A model generated the notes under the pieces. The model was not told where the DNA came from. It searched no databases and worked only from the letters and a program-made list of their open reading frames with translations. Below, one piece after another: positions 13,561 to 27,397 of a DNA stretch of 64,000 nt. This DNA comes from Odiellus spinosus. Lineage: Eukaryota > Arthropoda > Arachnida > Opiliones > Phalangiidae. Numbering within the stretch: the first letter of the stretch is position 1; each line of letters opens with the position of its first letter. The DNA lies in NCBI GenBank assembly GCA_963920705.1, contig OY987228.1, positions 14,987,187 through 15,051,186 of the forward strand, read 5' to 3'. The translations under genes were made by a program, and so were the position numbers.

Positions 13561-16554
13561 CATAGTCATTTTGACATATTTTAAAGATATGTCACGTTAA
13601 GTTCTTTCTGTTGAAAAACTAAAACCAAAACTCATAATGCCCATAAGAATTTCATGCATTTCAAACTATAAGTATAAGTTAGGATATTAAATTTGTTTAC
13701 GCTAAAAGAACTCTAGCTTTCCGCGTTATTAATTCCCTTTAGGGGTCAAATCTGAAAACGGCGAAGAACTTAAAATTTAGAAATACGAAAATATTTTGTT
13801 AGCGACTAGTCAGGAGACGCAAAAATACGAAGACAGATACAGAGTCACGGAGGTGGGCGGATTGGAATATCCGGGGTCTAGAGAAAGGTGAATCCCTTTT
13901 AACCTAGGAAAGTCCCTAAAGAAAACAAACGCTGTTAAGCCTAAATACGCCACCAACGCTTTTGCATTAACACTATACGCCCACTTCTTCAACGAAATGC
14001 TTGAATTTAAAGGTACAAAAGTCAAATATTTCGCGAACGTACAGATTATTAAATGGTTGCGATTAGATGAAAGAGTAAAATAAAAGTAAGAATGGAAAGG
14101 GAAATTTAGTTTCCCAAAAAGGCGTCTCTTAATTATACTTTTCGTTCGCGCGGGAAATGACTTTCATCAGACCGGAAACCGATTTTGTATACATTATAGC
14201 CTTCCTGTAATAATGCTATATTTCGGAGAAGTGGTATGGTCTTCGATGAATAGATTGTAATTAAATATCGAAATAAGTATTTACAGTTGGCGTGAAAATT
14301 GTTGGGGCTGATAATAATTATTACGTTACTCATTCTGATATAAGTTTTATACTTTGATCCCTACTGAACAAATGAAGAATGCAATTAAAGGCGAGCTAGA
14401 CTCGTCTACTCACTGTCACGCGAATTAGGCTTTAACTTAAGCACATGTAAATTATGTATATGTAATAAATACTTGTGTTTATCGTGGAACAAAATGAGAA
14501 TAATTTAAAGGCATGATGAAATAGTGAAAACCGCGGTTATTTTCTTAAATAAAGTTCACTTAGAGAACCAGGAAACGCAGCGAAACTAATTTGAAATGAA
14601 TGTTTTTGTCTCTCGATCCCTGAATTTTATTTCTTCTGAAACAACCGCTGCTAACCAGCTCGCTAAAATAATATTTCCACGAAAGCTTTTCCATCTTTTA
14701 CTTAGACATGATTACTTATTTCACGTGGTTCAGGAGAAACTAAAGGGAATATTCTTCTTCAATTTTAATTAATTTATTTTCAGTGCATCAAAGTTGTGGG
14801 TCATATCCCTCGTAGTGAAGACGTCAAACAATTTTCTACAATTATAATTATACATAATTCAACCTAACCAAACCACTTCGACGCGAATTTGCTTTAGCAT
14901 CGGAACATATGTATTAAGATTAAGTATAATACGTAAGAAGGCGTGGTATAAAACGTCCCTCGCATCAGGGAGTGTTTTTTGGGGGGGTTTATTTTTGTCA
15001 AGGCGCGAAGAGTTAATAATCCGCTTATTCATTTTTCCTTTTCGTTAGTTTCGTTAACTGCTCCGTTTCACCTGTTCCCGGACCACCTACTCTCGATATA
15101 ATTGGATCTGGGAGTAGACGCCACCAAAGCTGCCACTCCTGGCCGGAAATTGACTCGGCGTCTTACCGGAAGAAGGCTTTCTTTTCCTTCCTCGCTTACG
15201 TACGTATATAGCGAGATGGAGAGAGGAGTTAAAGCTAGAAACTAGGAAGAAAGAGCCGAGGGATGGATGAGGATTGGTTACCAAGGCAACGGGAATTTCT
15301 CCTGGTGCACTCGAACCACGCGGCGCGCGAGTATCAAAGAGAGGAGCTTATAAGAGCGGGAGAAGCGCAACATGTACGTGTACGCTACTTTTCCTTCTCT
15401 CTCACCGGATAAAATAGAAACCGCGCCAATAATACATTTAAATTGGCTCGGTTTCGCTCTATCGAACCGGGTTTTGGTTCTAAATTAGAAAGGAAAGGCG
15501 GATCAAGCGAACTTTTCAAATGAAAAAAGGAGAGTTAGGGAGAGAAAATGGTAGTTTTAAAATGGGAGAAGTTGAATCATTCCCAATTCAATGCTCTCCA
15601 AACTAACTTTTTAAAAAAATTAGTTTAAAAAAAAAAAAAAAAGTTTGGTTTAATCACGAAATGTGCCTTTTAAATTTTTTTGTGTTAGATTTATATTAAT
15701 ATTTAAGTAGTTGGATTGTTGAGTGTATATCGGATCAGTACAAGTTCTTTTTTACAAAATAAAAATCTATGATCAAAAATCATTTCATACCGACTTAAAT
15801 AACTTTAAAGGGAAACGAAATATCTTTTAGTTCAAATCTATTTAAATATATTTAGTATTATTAGTATTGAAAATAATATTTAAAAGATTTCACGACAAAA
15901 TATTGGACTGTTTTCTCGCAATAGAAAATTGAAACTACTGTTTTGAGAATTTTTAAATTTTCAGAAAAGGGGAGTTTCCAAATTATTGTAATTCCCGCCT
16001 GAATTCTATCGTTAGCATATAGTTTCCAATGTATAGTTCTGTTATTACTGTAGTAATTCTCCCTGAATTCGAATTAAACTATATTGATTATCGATAATAT
16101 ATAACGTATGTTTAACGAAAATAATTTCACACTCAAACGCCCAAATTCAATATATTTAGATATACCGATAATATCCGAAATAGTGATATCAGTCGCCCGC
16201 CCAGTTAAGCAACTTATAACCCCATCATTTATGTATAATATTCCGAGGAGAATACGGTTAATTTAATATCGAGGCGAAGATCTAAGATATATATGTGGGA
16301 TGTAGCAGCTCTTAGGTGATTAATATATATTTAAGAAACCGTATATTATCGAGATAGAACCCGCTCGAGGATACCGAGATATTCCATTTCCATGAATACT
16401 TCTAATTAAGATTCATACGAGGCATAAAAATGGAAATAGCTTTTAAATTTTCATATATTCTACTATACTTTTTTTCTTAATTGATCCTCGAGCAAATGGA
16501 ATCAAAGGAAATGAGAAAAATCTGGCTTAAGCGGAGTTTTCAAATTAACTGTGA

Positions 16555-16690
16555 TTCCAAAGAAATACTCAAGGGAATTTCCCGAACTTCACCACGTTTT
16601 TCCTGACCATTTCCCAATTATGTCCCTGACCAATTCTAAACATTTTCCATTACTTTATTCATGTTCCCCGACTTTCCCCAAGCCGTGTAT
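16555..16690. repeat. diverged CCCTGA-rich repeat fragment
   Basis: This stretch repeats phrases such as 'tttcccgaacttc', 'tttttcctgaccatttccc' and 'gtccctgaccaattcta'. It resembles the better-preserved block at 45395-45710. Short phrases of this kind are typical of decayed non-autonomous DNA transposons. An open frame of about 100 codons overlaps it, but its protein is only a translation of the repeat. Confidence 0.45.
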
Positions 16691-17292
16691 ACGTTCGCTG
16701 ACAAAGAATCATTTTAAAGCTTTTTTTAACTTCCTCACAGAAGCGCGCTTAATTCGGCCAATAAAGGGTTTAAAACTTGTCTTTAGTCGCGTTTTCAATC
16801 GAGATATTTTAGGCAAAACCGAGTTAAAGCGTCAAAACAAATGTGAAGCTATAATCTAGCTTCGTTTAACCCATCAAGCTTCGAGTGACAGAAAAGCAGA
16901 CATCTAAAGGCGCGATTTCAATTAACGGAGAATTAAAAAAAAAAAGAATAAAACAATATATCTCAAATCCTCGTTTCTTAATTAAATTACAATTTTGCAA
17001 CTTTTTTTTTTTTTTGGTAAATTTAGTTGCATGATCATAATTCTGATCATGAGAAGTTTTGCTAATGGTAAAAGATGAGGGGTTGATACAATTATAAAAG
17101 TCTTGAGACGGATGCAAACGCGTTTCACGCTCATGCTCTCATAGAAGTACCATTAACGCGCGAGCGTGAACCGCGCTAAAATAGTTATGTGTGGATCCGG
17201 CTTTAGCGAAGAAAGTAGTCCGTTCCCGCTCCTCTTGGACACGATTATAAATATGAAGCCAATTAAGAATATACATAAGAATAAAGCTATAC

Positions 17293-17608
17293 CAAGAATC
17301 CATTCAGGTTCCATAAGAATATGGGAGCATAGCTTTAGCCTCTGGTACCATCCTCCCAAACTTTGTAACAAAAGTTCGTCTGCAATTTTCCCAAAATTTG
17401 TACGCTTAGATCTTTTTTCGGTCGGCTCCATTTTTATTACTCAAAATATTATGTCAAGGTTGTTAGTGGCGCGGGTTTATAATAGATGTCAGGAGCGATT
17501 TACTTGAAAAATCGATTCGAAGCAGACGAACTTTTGCTACAAAGTTTGGGAGGATGGTTATTGAATCGCGGCCCTCCCATATTCTTATGGAACCTGAATG
17601 GATTCTTG
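17293..17608 (+). mobile_element. 316 bp MITE, copy B (perfect 7 bp TSD)
   Basis: This full-length member begins CAAGAATCCATTCAGGTTCC and ends with the reverse complement of that sequence. It is flanked by perfect GCTATAC duplications at 17286-17292 and 17609-17615. The outer inverted arms (~35 bp) and inner arms (~33 bp) are separated by unpaired segments that differ on the two sides ('gcatagctttagcctctggt' on the left, 'gccgcgattcaataac' on the right). The folded form would therefore be a hairpin with an internal bubble. Open frames on both strands are repeated in other copies and reflect the repeat itself. Confidence 0.95.
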
Positions 17609-17615
17609 GCTATAC

Positions 17616-20600
17616 ATAATTTTTTATGGGGTTTCTTTTTATACCGAGCTTATTGGAGAAGATTGGAAAATTGTAAAATCTTAATTAAAAAGCAGCTTTT
17701 CTAAAAGCTTTAACTCCTCCTTTTTTAAAAAAAATAATCAATTAATGAAAATGGGTGATGTAAAAATTCCCATTGGCGAATATAATTAAATTTTTCGGTC
17801 CAAAGAAAACTCCATCGATAAGATGAAAAGGGGAAAAAAAATTATTGAATTAAATTTAAAAAAAATCCCGTAACACCAAATACTAATCTCGCGTCTCGTA
17901 TAAATTGAAATAGTTTACATCCAATTAATATAGTAATCACCCTTATAAATTTAAATTACAAAAAGGGAAAAAGCTGAAAATGTCTATCAAAACTTACAGG
18001 TTTTGCCAGATAATATTCAATGGAATATAGGTAACCGAGTCACCTTTAAATTAATATTTTTAGAGATTTTTTTTTCATCCCTCATTTCACTTAGACGTTG
18101 CTTCTTCAAAGACTTAGACGCACCAAGGGTGAAACACATTTACAGGCGCTCATAGAAAATACGTGAGGAAATTTGCCCCTAAATATCGGCTTTGCTCGAA
18201 ACACCGGTGCTGCGGATCCCAGGGTTTTCGGAATGAGTCGCGAAATAAAAATAATAAAATCTATTCTAATGTTTAAAACTCTACCAAACGACCATTCTAT
18301 TTCTTTCCAGGGAAATTAAAGATTATTTTTTAATTGGCATCGCTCGTTTCATTAACCTTTCAAAACTACAAGTCAGCTAAGGGACCCAGGTCATTAAACC
18401 TAACATTTTGTTTCCTTTTAATATCAACCAAGGGTTCTATTTTTTTTCCCTCTCTCTCTCTCTGTCTTTCTTTCTTTTTTTCTTCTACGAGGCAGTTTTA
18501 TTAAACGAGACAAACCCGTAGCGTCCTCTTTTAAATAAACGAAAATCTATAAAAAGCGTGCTAGTGAGAGCAATCAATAATGCAGGCAAAAAAGCGACCA
18601 GGGAGCGTTTCCATAGTAAAGAGGAAAAAAAGAAAAAATAAGGAAAATAAAAGAAAATTCGGGATAAAAAATACGACCCGTCGTGGCAGTGAGAAAATAT
18701 ACAGAAAAAAACCCCTAACGTATATAATACACCCTATAGAGTATTTACGGGCGTACATAAATAACGGAACGAAATTGTAAGAGAAAATCATCGGCTTAGA
18801 AGAAGAGCAATTTTAGAGGTTCCCTAACGCCCGTTATTTCTCAGGTAGCCGGTCATCATTCGTTTGAGCTCCGGAAAAAGGAGATGGGGCGTTTTCATCT
18901 CACTTGGAATATTCAATAGACCAAGGATTCAACACTAACATCCATTTCTCTGACAATATTGTCCATAAAAGCCTATCATTAAGAGCGTTGTAAATTCGAA
19001 ACGGAACGGATTGGGTATGCGTGTTAGAAGAGTTACTTCGTACAAGGGATATTTCTATGGAGAAAACATCGTTTTTTTCCCGCTTCCCCCTAAATCAATG
19101 TTTTAAACTATATAAGACGAACAAACTGTATCAAGATTCAACCGGTGATTTTAGTAGACACAAACCTACTCCCCAAGCTACGTCTCATAAACAAAACAGC
19201 TTTGTACGCGCTGAAACTTAAAAAAGGGTTATACTAGTAGCCAGATCAATCTAAAATATCAGTGAGTACAATAGGCCTCCATTTTAAACAATAACTACTT
19301 TTTTTTAATACATAGAGGCAAAATTACCTCGAACCTTGTTGCAATTTCACCGTGAAATGGACAAAATCTGAGCTCAGGTGTTACATCGACGCCTATGCCT
19401 ATGACGCGAGAATGGTGGACGGGTTAGGGGAAAAAAAGCGGCTGTATACGGTATAACTAGCTTCAAGCCTATACGAATGATCCCTAGAGAGACGACGAAG
19501 CCCCATTTTTCATTTCTATCCAGCCCAGGGGCTTCCTTTCATCGAACCACGGATGAGGGATGAAGCTCCAAAGGGAAAGCCTAAACTCGCAACGAGCGAG
19601 GCGACTGCTGGTCAATTGACCTCGTTAACCGGAGGGGGCAAAATATCCTCCACGGGGAGAACTACTCCCCCAGTAAAGCCTAGCTTGATAGAATAATCGC
19701 ATCCACGCTCTTTTAATACCGCAGAATGGAAACCCTACAAAAAACGAGAATGTTTGTTTTTTATCATCCAATTATTCGGGACGTTAAATGTGTTCATTTA
19801 AAGTACTGTGACGGTGCGAGTAAGGGTGGATTGAAATTTGTATTTACCATAAAGATATTCAAGGGAGAATAAAGTTCCATACCAAAGGATTTTTTATCGA
19901 TTCCTGCCTGGTATTTAAAATTGGACTAATTCACTCAATAATGAAGATGATGAACATATTCCTTTTATTAGATTGGGTGCCTAATTAACTCACAATTTAG
20001 GTTTCTTTAATTCACGCAGTTATTTTCAGACTATCAAAAATGACAGATAATCCGCTGCCAATCAAATTAAAACTAGAGTTATTGCGCTATTTGAACAGCT
20101 ATAGATTTTCTTTAATTTCCATATTAAGGTAAATGGAAATGGGCTTAATATTATTATTATAAAAACCTTATTTTACAGAAATTATTTATGACCATGAAAC
20201 GAACTTATATAGTTCGCGCTTTAAATTCCATAAGAAAGGTGATGTTACTTTAACGACTGACTGTAAACGAAAGAGTCATATCAATCAAGTATTTCTGATA
20301 ATAATAGCCCATTTCCAAAGTTCGCGACGGCTTTCCAAAATTCCCGTAAGACTCCCTCGAAAGAGGTTCACTAATATCCCAATAGATTTCAAAGTTTTCC
20401 TATAAGGGAGCATTTTACGACGCTGTATATATAGGAGTTTATACCTCGGGAAGGGGGTGGTCTTATCCAAACTCGGCGGTGGTCAACGTCACTTCCGGTG
20501 ACGAGTCTAGTTCGAGGCGACATCTCGAATGACAGCTTGTTGACAAGCCGAAAAGGCGAAAAAGCCGGGGTACGGGATTCGATAGCCCAAGACCAATTGA

Positions 20601-22199
20601 AAGGAAAATTCAATTTCCGAAATACCTCTCCGTTCGACCATATAGACCAAACTCCTAACTCTAAGCCTAACAGCCTTCGGGCGACCACTCTTATTCGCTT
20701 AAAACCATCGACTGCTTGCCTTCATAGAAGCGTGGAAAATGTTTGCAGAATCTGATTATAAAACTAGGACCGCGAGCTCTAGATTTAAACCCTTCTAGGC
20801 AACGTTCAAGAATGTCGAGGGTTAGTTTTAGATGTTTGAGGATGGTTATACGCTCAGGGAGAGAGAAAATGTCGAGTCAAGAAAGAGGTTTGGATGGTTT
20901 AAAATTGTATATAGCTAAACCCTGCCTAGCAGCTGAGAGGAATTTTGGTATTGGAACTTAACTAAACTTTATCCTAAAAGTTAGACGGGTGAAAAAAAAA
21001 AAAAAAAAAAAAAAAAAAACCGAACCTCATACCAATACCAAGTTAACATCTTGGAAGATGGGTTAAATTTCATAGAAAAGTTTTCTAGTTGCAATCCCGT
21101 CATTTCCAAAGATGTATAAATCAGCCCAAGATATCAACACTTCTCCATAGTCTATATTTAGCATGAACTATTAGAATTAAAAGGGGCGACTAGCCTCGCA
21201 ATTATTGCAATGTTTTACTTGTTCGGAGTGTTATACGAGGTGCGGGAAAATATATATTGAAAGTTTACACGCAGCGCGAGCGTGAAACGAAACATTGAGG
21301 AAAATTCTAAACTTTATTGGGTGGGTGGAATGAAATGATAGTAATTTTAAAACGAGGGAAACGTTCTATCGCGTGAAATTTTGTTGTATTATATATACAC
21401 CGTGAATAGGGGAGTCTGAGTAATAACAGATAATGAGAAAAGACCCGTCGCTATAAATCAGAGTTGACGGCTTCTAATTTTCGTCGTTTACGGCAACGAG
21501 AATCTCCATTATAGTCGTTTTAGAACCGGTACGGCGGAAACCCCCGTGTTCCATTAGATTAAAGAATATGACTAAATTGCCTACGATTAAGAATATTAGA
21601 AGAGCCCTCCATATATGATCGTACCGTTGCCTTATAAGAATTAGGGACGGTGGATGAAATGAAATTACCATATACCACGCGCTTTATACGATTATACCTT
21701 TCAACGCGTTAACAGTGTTTGACTAACGTGATTAATTCGCTAATTTGGAAGCGTCCTAGGATACGTGACGCGAGATGCTCTATAGGCGGTTTGGAGAATA
21801 ACGTGTAACAAGAGGTTTTAATATTCTCCATCGCACAATCATCTATATACCAAAAAAAATCGGACTTTTAACGGGGGCATGGAGTATATAGAAGAAGGCG
21901 GGGCTTAAAATGGATCTTACGCGTCTTCCTAGGAAATATTCCACTTTCTTATAGAGAAGGAGCGGAGTCGTAAAGCGTCTTATCCGTTTCTTACTATATC
22001 CAGAGAGGCTCCTTTTCGGGTCACTGAACCTCTTATCTATCATAGTAGGCATATATCTAATATAAGATAGAATACTCTACTAAATTTTTAGGGTTCATCC
22101 TATTTCTAGTATCTTATCCATCCCCTCGGAATTATATAAAAGAAATAGAATACCAGGATAATCCTTCTCCCCCAGACAAAAAAACGAGTGGAAGGAGAT
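17616..22199. other. upstream flanking DNA, no gene recognised
   Basis: AT-rich non-coding sequence with pyrimidine-rich patches (18436-18486) and a poly-A at 20992-21019. Overlapping open frames on opposite strands near 20.4-20.96 kb and 21.8-22.05 kb have no recognisable domain, and I do not call them genes. Confidence 0.55.
20992..21019. repeat. 28-base poly-A tract
   Basis: An uninterrupted A run. The short flanking words 'tggtattgg' (before) and 'accaatacca' (after) are inverted rather than direct, so they are not a target duplication of a retroposed copy. Confidence 0.9.
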
Positions 22200-23303
22200 T
22201 CTATCTTCTGGCGTTGTTTATCTTCTTTATTAATTTCAACAAACTCGATCGCGTCTCTTCCGCTTCAGCGAGAATAGAGGGAATCACGGAGAAACAAAAT
22301 GCCGACTTTGTAACCCGAGAGTCGCGAGAAGGGACGAAAAGAACGCGGTCTTTCTCGGCTTCTTCGTATCAATCCTAGCACACCCCTTCCCTTTCCCTAT
22401 TTCTCTCCTCCTTTGTCGAGTTTCCTCTTCCTACTTTTCCAGTATACCTTCCTACGGTCTTAGGCCTACTACTATACTTTCGGAATCTCGCGCGTCTCCA
22501 TTTCTCCCTTCTTACTTCCGTCGGGCTCTCCTTTTCTTTCAATATTCGCGCAACTATAGAGATGGAAGAAGATGGAGAGACTCTTTTTGTCCGTCCGGCC
22601 TCTTCCGTTCTACGGCGAAGCATCTTTCTCCTTCTAGAAATCCCCGAGTTCTTCTCCGTTACGTCTAGGGCTAGGTCTTCCGCTCGGCGCGTATTCGGGC
22701 ATGGCTGGTCGGACGGCGGGGGGGATAGATCTCCTTCGTCGAAGAGAACGTGGAAGAGATGGTTCTCCCTAAGCCTCGTCTTTTAGTCCTCTCGATCGAT
22801 TTTCATCCCCTTTAAGTCGTTTCCCTCCCCCTTCGTCCCTTTTTCCGACCCCCTTCTCCACCCCCTCAACGTCGACTCTCTCCTCCAGCCTAAGCTAGAT
22901 CGGCCTCTCTCCTCTCTCGGAGCCCCGGCGTAGTTTCTCTTCCCAAAAATTTTCCAAACCTGGCGCCCAAAAACTTAGGCCCGCGCGCCGCCGATAGAGT
23001 CAACGATTCCCCTGTCCAGTAGAAGTCGACCCCCAAGACCCCCTTGACAAAAGAAAAAAAAAAAAAAATAGATCCACCTCCTTTCGCGCCCCGTATCGGG
23101 AAAGGAAGTAGCGGGAGAATAGAGAGAAAGAAACAAATAAAAAAAAGTCGAAGCGAACGGAACTGGCGAAAACTTTTAGGGCCGGAGAACGCTAAAAATC
23201 GGCGGCTAGCGTTTAAAGGGAGAACTGCCTTTCGAAAATACGTTTGTTTGTCGCGTCGACCGCCGTTTTTGGGAAGAAAATAGATTCGAGTCCGACGCGG
23301 ACG
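22200..23303 (+). promoter_or_regulatory. probable promoter / 5' UTR region of nAChR alpha
   Basis: Base composition changes here. From about 22.2 kb the + strand becomes strongly pyrimidine-rich and clearly richer in G+C and CpG than the surrounding intronic and upstream DNA, and this continues to the signal-peptide exon. That is what a promoter plus 5' UTR of a neuronal gene could look like. I cannot fix a transcription start: there is no clear TATA box at a sensible place, and no single initiator stands out. An in-frame upstream ATG at 23244 would add 20 residues before the signal peptide. The ATG at 23304 is preferred because it puts the hydrophobic leader at the N terminus. Long open frames in this stretch come from its composition. 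Confidence 0.4.
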
Positions 23304-23522
23304 ATGTTGACGCGAGTCTCGCTACCGAGGCTCGGCCTAATACCGCGGACGATCTGGCTCCTGACATTCCTGATGGTCCATTCGGGCTCCGCCAACCCAG
23401 ACGCCAAGAGACTCTACGACGATCTGATGAGCAATTACAACCGGCTGATTCGACCCGTCGGCAACAACTCTGACAGACTGACCGTCAAGATGGGACTCAA
23501 ACTCTCTCAGCTCATCGACGTG
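23304..23522 (+). CDS. nAChRalpha1: nicotinic acetylcholine receptor alpha subunit (alpha1-like), coding exon 1
   Basis: The product is a subunit of the pentameric cation channel opened by acetylcholine at insect central synapses, the target of neonicotinoids. The exon encodes 73 residues. Residues 1-30 form a signal peptide (a hydrophobic stretch IWLLTFLM ending in SGSA), followed by a mature start at [11 protein letters not shown]. The N-terminal helix of the ligand-binding domain follows, with [20 protein letters not shown] and then LSQLIDV. N54 lies in the glycosylation sequon N-N-S. The run [13 protein letters not shown] points to alpha1 rather than alpha2 or alpha3, which from memory differ there. 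The exon ends after GTG (Val73) at donor GTAGGT (23523), phase 0, and joins to 54311 to give the expected LIDV-NLKNQ. A later GTAAAC at 23527 would break the frame. Loops, the Cys-loop and membrane segments are encoded by exons outside the window. Confidence 0.93.
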
Positions 23523-26500
23523 GTAGGTAAACCATTCCGGTATTCGTTAACGTTTTTTTTCTATTGTCTTAACGAACCCTTGCACGAAACAATTGAGTAA
23601 TAAACTCGATTCCCCGGAGGTACCCTACGTAGTCCCCGCTCGGACGAGGCTTCCTTTCCCATAGCTTTTTAGCTCGGGCCGAGGCTTAGTTCGATTCAAC
23701 CGGTGCTCTTTTTTACTCACACCGCGCGCGCAATCGACCCTGTTGAATCGACTGACCTCGGACCCCACGCACGTATCCCGTAAGCCTCCTCCCCCTTTTC
23801 ATTACTTTGAATTTTGTGGCGTTAATCATTAAAAATAATTTAACTTGAGAAACTGTATCTTACAATGATTTAGGCTTAAGTCATCATTGCACGTTTTCGT
23901 TTTAAAGATGTATAAACATCCTCGCATGAATCATCCAATAAAAAACATATTTTCTTAAATTTAAATTACACAAAAGCGGGGGTAATGCATTAACCGTGTG
24001 TAATAGCCCTTCGAAGACGAACGTGCTCGCTAGTCTCGGGGTAGTATTTTCCAAGCAAACAGCGGCGTCGTTCGACGTTCATTAGTCAAAAGAAGCCCCC
24101 GGAGGTCTTTCACTGGAGAAAGGAAAGAGACGATATAGAGAGAGAGCGAGAGAAAGATTTCCTCGGTTATATCGACCGAGATGGGTCACAAGGTGTCGCC
24201 AGCTCTACAGCGGGGCTCGAGCGTGGCCACAATGCCTTATCTCGACCAAATATTGCCAACCCCGTAATCCCCCCGCAGCCCTTTCCATACATACCTCCTT
24301 CCTCTTTTAATTCTCACCGAATGAAGGTACGAGCTAGGTCCGAGGCACAATGGGAATATCCCGAGGCAGACTGGGAAATATATAAGACCATCAGTTTCAG
24401 AGATGAGAAGGACGAGGGTCTCATTCAATTTATTCGAGCCAACACGCGCGAAGCTTTAAGGGGTGCGATTTTGTAAGCTCAAGATTACTACCAATTTTTC
24501 GTTCCCCCTAATATCCATTTATTGACTCGTAACTATAATGGAGTACGTATATGAACGGGAAAGCCGCTTCCTCGTCTTAATTTAAGTAATATTTCAATCC
24601 GAGTGGGGAATACTGACCGAAGTATTAGACAATATCAGAAATGTTTGGAATTTCTTAGAGAAACTCAAATTATACGCCTTCGAGGATGCTGCAATCTGGA
24701 AATGGGACACACACTCCTGCCCTAAGGCTTCGAACCCACTTCGAATTCTGAAGAACACTATGCCCCTTTCCTGTCCTATACTATTTTCCATCGGCTTACA
24801 AAAACAGCCAAGAGCTTTTTTTAATGGGGCTATCTTTTCTTTATAACAAACTATACACTTCTTTTTAAGAGCAATTTACATAATCAGATTTTATATCCGT
24901 GAAGTTTAACTTTGAGTATTAATCCGCCTCGGTTTTCTCTCGTTCGCAAACTCCCCTTGAACAATATGGTGTATATATAATCAAAACACTGTCCCCTTGA
25001 GCTAACGAAAATTAATTTATTTCCGAACTAGGGTCCTCCTAAACGAGTTGTTTTACCCCTTCTATAATCTGGCTCAAAAACCTCTAGGGCTTTTATTACG
25101 ATAAAAATAAGTTTTAACCCTTATATATGACCTTTTTTCTAAAAATAGAGAGGAGCCAACTCATTAGCGACGGTGGAATGAATTGAGAAAGAAAGACAGA
25201 GAGATAGAGCGTAGTCATGAAAGAAACCAAGGAGAAGGAGAAAAATAAAGTAGCCCGTTGCGCTAGGTTACATTCAATCAAACGAGATTTTGTTCCTATT
25301 TTTCTAAGGCAATCCCGTTTTAGTTTCAAATATATTCGGAAAACGTTGTTTTGTTTCTATATAAGCCTATGTTTAGATGGATATTTGGAAGGATTTTAAA
25401 AGCAAAGGCGTAACGTAACAAAATGCAAAAGATTTTTGTTTTGCGTGGCAGAATAGAAAAAGTCTCGTTCACACAACAATTCTCAATCTAGTTAATGAAA
25501 AAGTCAAAGGCCACTTTAAAGCCTTCAAACTACACGAAGTTAGTCACCTAAGGACTGGCTTCCCAGCCTCGAGGATTGTAAAATTCGTCTCTAAAAATAT
25601 GTTTAGTAAAAGGTGTAACGCTTGTAAAAACTACTTCACAGCATCTTCAGAGATTGTAGGAAAGACAGGATGTTCAAGTAATATAAAGACCCCTTGGAAC
25701 TTTCTAAGATTCTAAAGCCGTCTCTGTAAAATAAAGACTTGGTGTAAAGTCATGGATCTATAGGCTAGGTTAAAAATCAATAAAAGCTAACACGACGTTA
25801 AAGTTCGTCCCACACCCCTTCAAAATCGAAATACAAGTAAGATAAAGTACATTTAAAATCTTACTAATAAATATATAAGAACATCAAAGATAACCGACAT
25901 AGACAATTCGCTATGAGCATAGAAAAATATCTAAACCTAATGCAAACGAGACCGTTAAATGGCTCGAAATATTACGATAAGAAATCGATTTACAACAACT
26001 GGGGTCATTCCCTATATCTTGAAGTTCGTAAATAAAACATAATTGGCCGTTGAAAAGCCTTAGAAAGGTTTGGAATATTGAATTATACCATCATTAAAAT
26101 CCCTTCAATTATATAACTAAAATAGCCAATAATCTATCATCAATAAATGAAAAAGGAAATACGTCACGGAGCTAACGTCGTCAGTAATATAAGTAGCTAT
26201 CAAGGACAAAGACTGAAGACCTTTCAAGTACGCGATATTACGAAAAAAATATGGTATGAAAATGAAGAGTTCCTAGATATAAAAAATAAATACCGGTAAC
26301 GTCTAGATACATAATCAATTACAGTTATATTCCCTTTCAGAAATTACCCGTCAGATTCCCCAACTCAGTAAATATAAGAAGCGAAAAATGTTATTGTTTT
26401 CCTTACGTTGTGTCTGTATTTCACAAAAAGAATTGGAAGATAAGGAAAATGAGAAAAAGGTACGAATTTCAGAAGTGGATCGTCAATCTCCGAAAATCAA

Positions 26501-27327
26501 TTCCATTACTAAGTGCATGCAATACGTGTAATACCAAAAGTCTATCACTTTATTCTATAAAAGTAAACAACGCCCCGTACCATAATTCTATCAGCAAAGG
26601 ACCAGGTAAATGTACCGGCAGATTTTGATTCGAGACACTAGTGGTCGCAGTTGGTTTTAATAGTGAAATCGGAAGAGCCACTCCTTGGACAAATTTCGGA
26701 GTTGGGAGGGAAGATAGGCAAGCGCGGCCCGCCTAAATTCCGTCCCTCTCTCATAACTCAAAATATCGTGAAAGAGTTCAAACAAGGTCTACCAAGTGAT
26801 TAGATTATCACACCAAAATTAATTTTAATCATCTTTTATGCTAGTTACTTCATGGCCACTCAAGGGCTGGAGTTATGTCGCTACTCCCTGCTGACAGTAT
26901 AATTCCCGTGCCCTAATATTCAGTCAATGACCAGTGTATGCCTTAAGAACTCGGTATATATTTGGTCCGAGTTGGAAAAGATTAAACTAACAATTTCAAG
27001 GCGTAGTAATATTTGTCTTTAACTAAACAGAGAAATAAATAGTACATATCTTTTAAGACTACCATGGTGAGTGCAGAGAAAAATTCTCGTTTGTAAAAAA
27101 ATGGTCACAATACGAATTGAAGCTTTCTAGCTGTACCAGAGTTGGCTGCTAGCTTTAGGGCAAGTGGAATGATAAGGAGAATGTGCCATATTTCCTTTTA
27201 TAACCTTCCGCCCCCTCTTTCGCTATCCACCAAAAAGGTGATTTACGACTATAATCAACGATGATAAAAGAAGTGTCGAGTTTCTAGAGCCTCCAAAACT
27301 AGAACCCGAAACCCCTTCTCTCTCTTT
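23523..27327. other. intron 1, first part, no further feature recognised
   Basis: Pyrimidine-rich and CpG-containing sequence persists for about 700 bases after exon 1, then the DNA becomes AT-rich. Between 25.5 and 26.3 kb there are loosely similar phrases around 'aaagcctt', 'gaagacct' and 'ttcaagta', suggesting an old decayed repeat that I cannot delimit. No exon with good splice sites and a recognisable peptide was seen. Confidence 0.5.
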
Positions 27328-27365
27328 GCTCTCTATCTCTCTCTCTCTCTCTCTCTCTCGTTGGC

Positions 27366-27397
<32 letters not shown>

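Larger units (their letters stand above)
10122..17285. other. upstream flanking DNA, no gene recognised
   Basis: AT-rich non-coding DNA with a long poly-A at 10594-10635 (42 A) and another A run at about 15626-15642. There is a set of degenerate repeats at 13.2-13.56 kb and a CCCTGA-type repeat fragment near 16.56-16.70 kb. Short open frames show no family resemblance that I can recognise. Confidence 0.6.

Noticed and set aside
22375-22786. Arg-rich and Ser-rich frames upstream of exon 1
   Set aside because: They result from the pyrimidine-rich composition of the presumed promoter/5' UTR and overlap on both strands.
23244-23600. Single 118-codon frame reading from ATG 23244 through exon 1 into the intron
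   Set aside because: The residues after Val73 match nothing, while splicing at 23523 to 54311 restores the conserved receptor sequence. The upstream ATG would bury the signal peptide.
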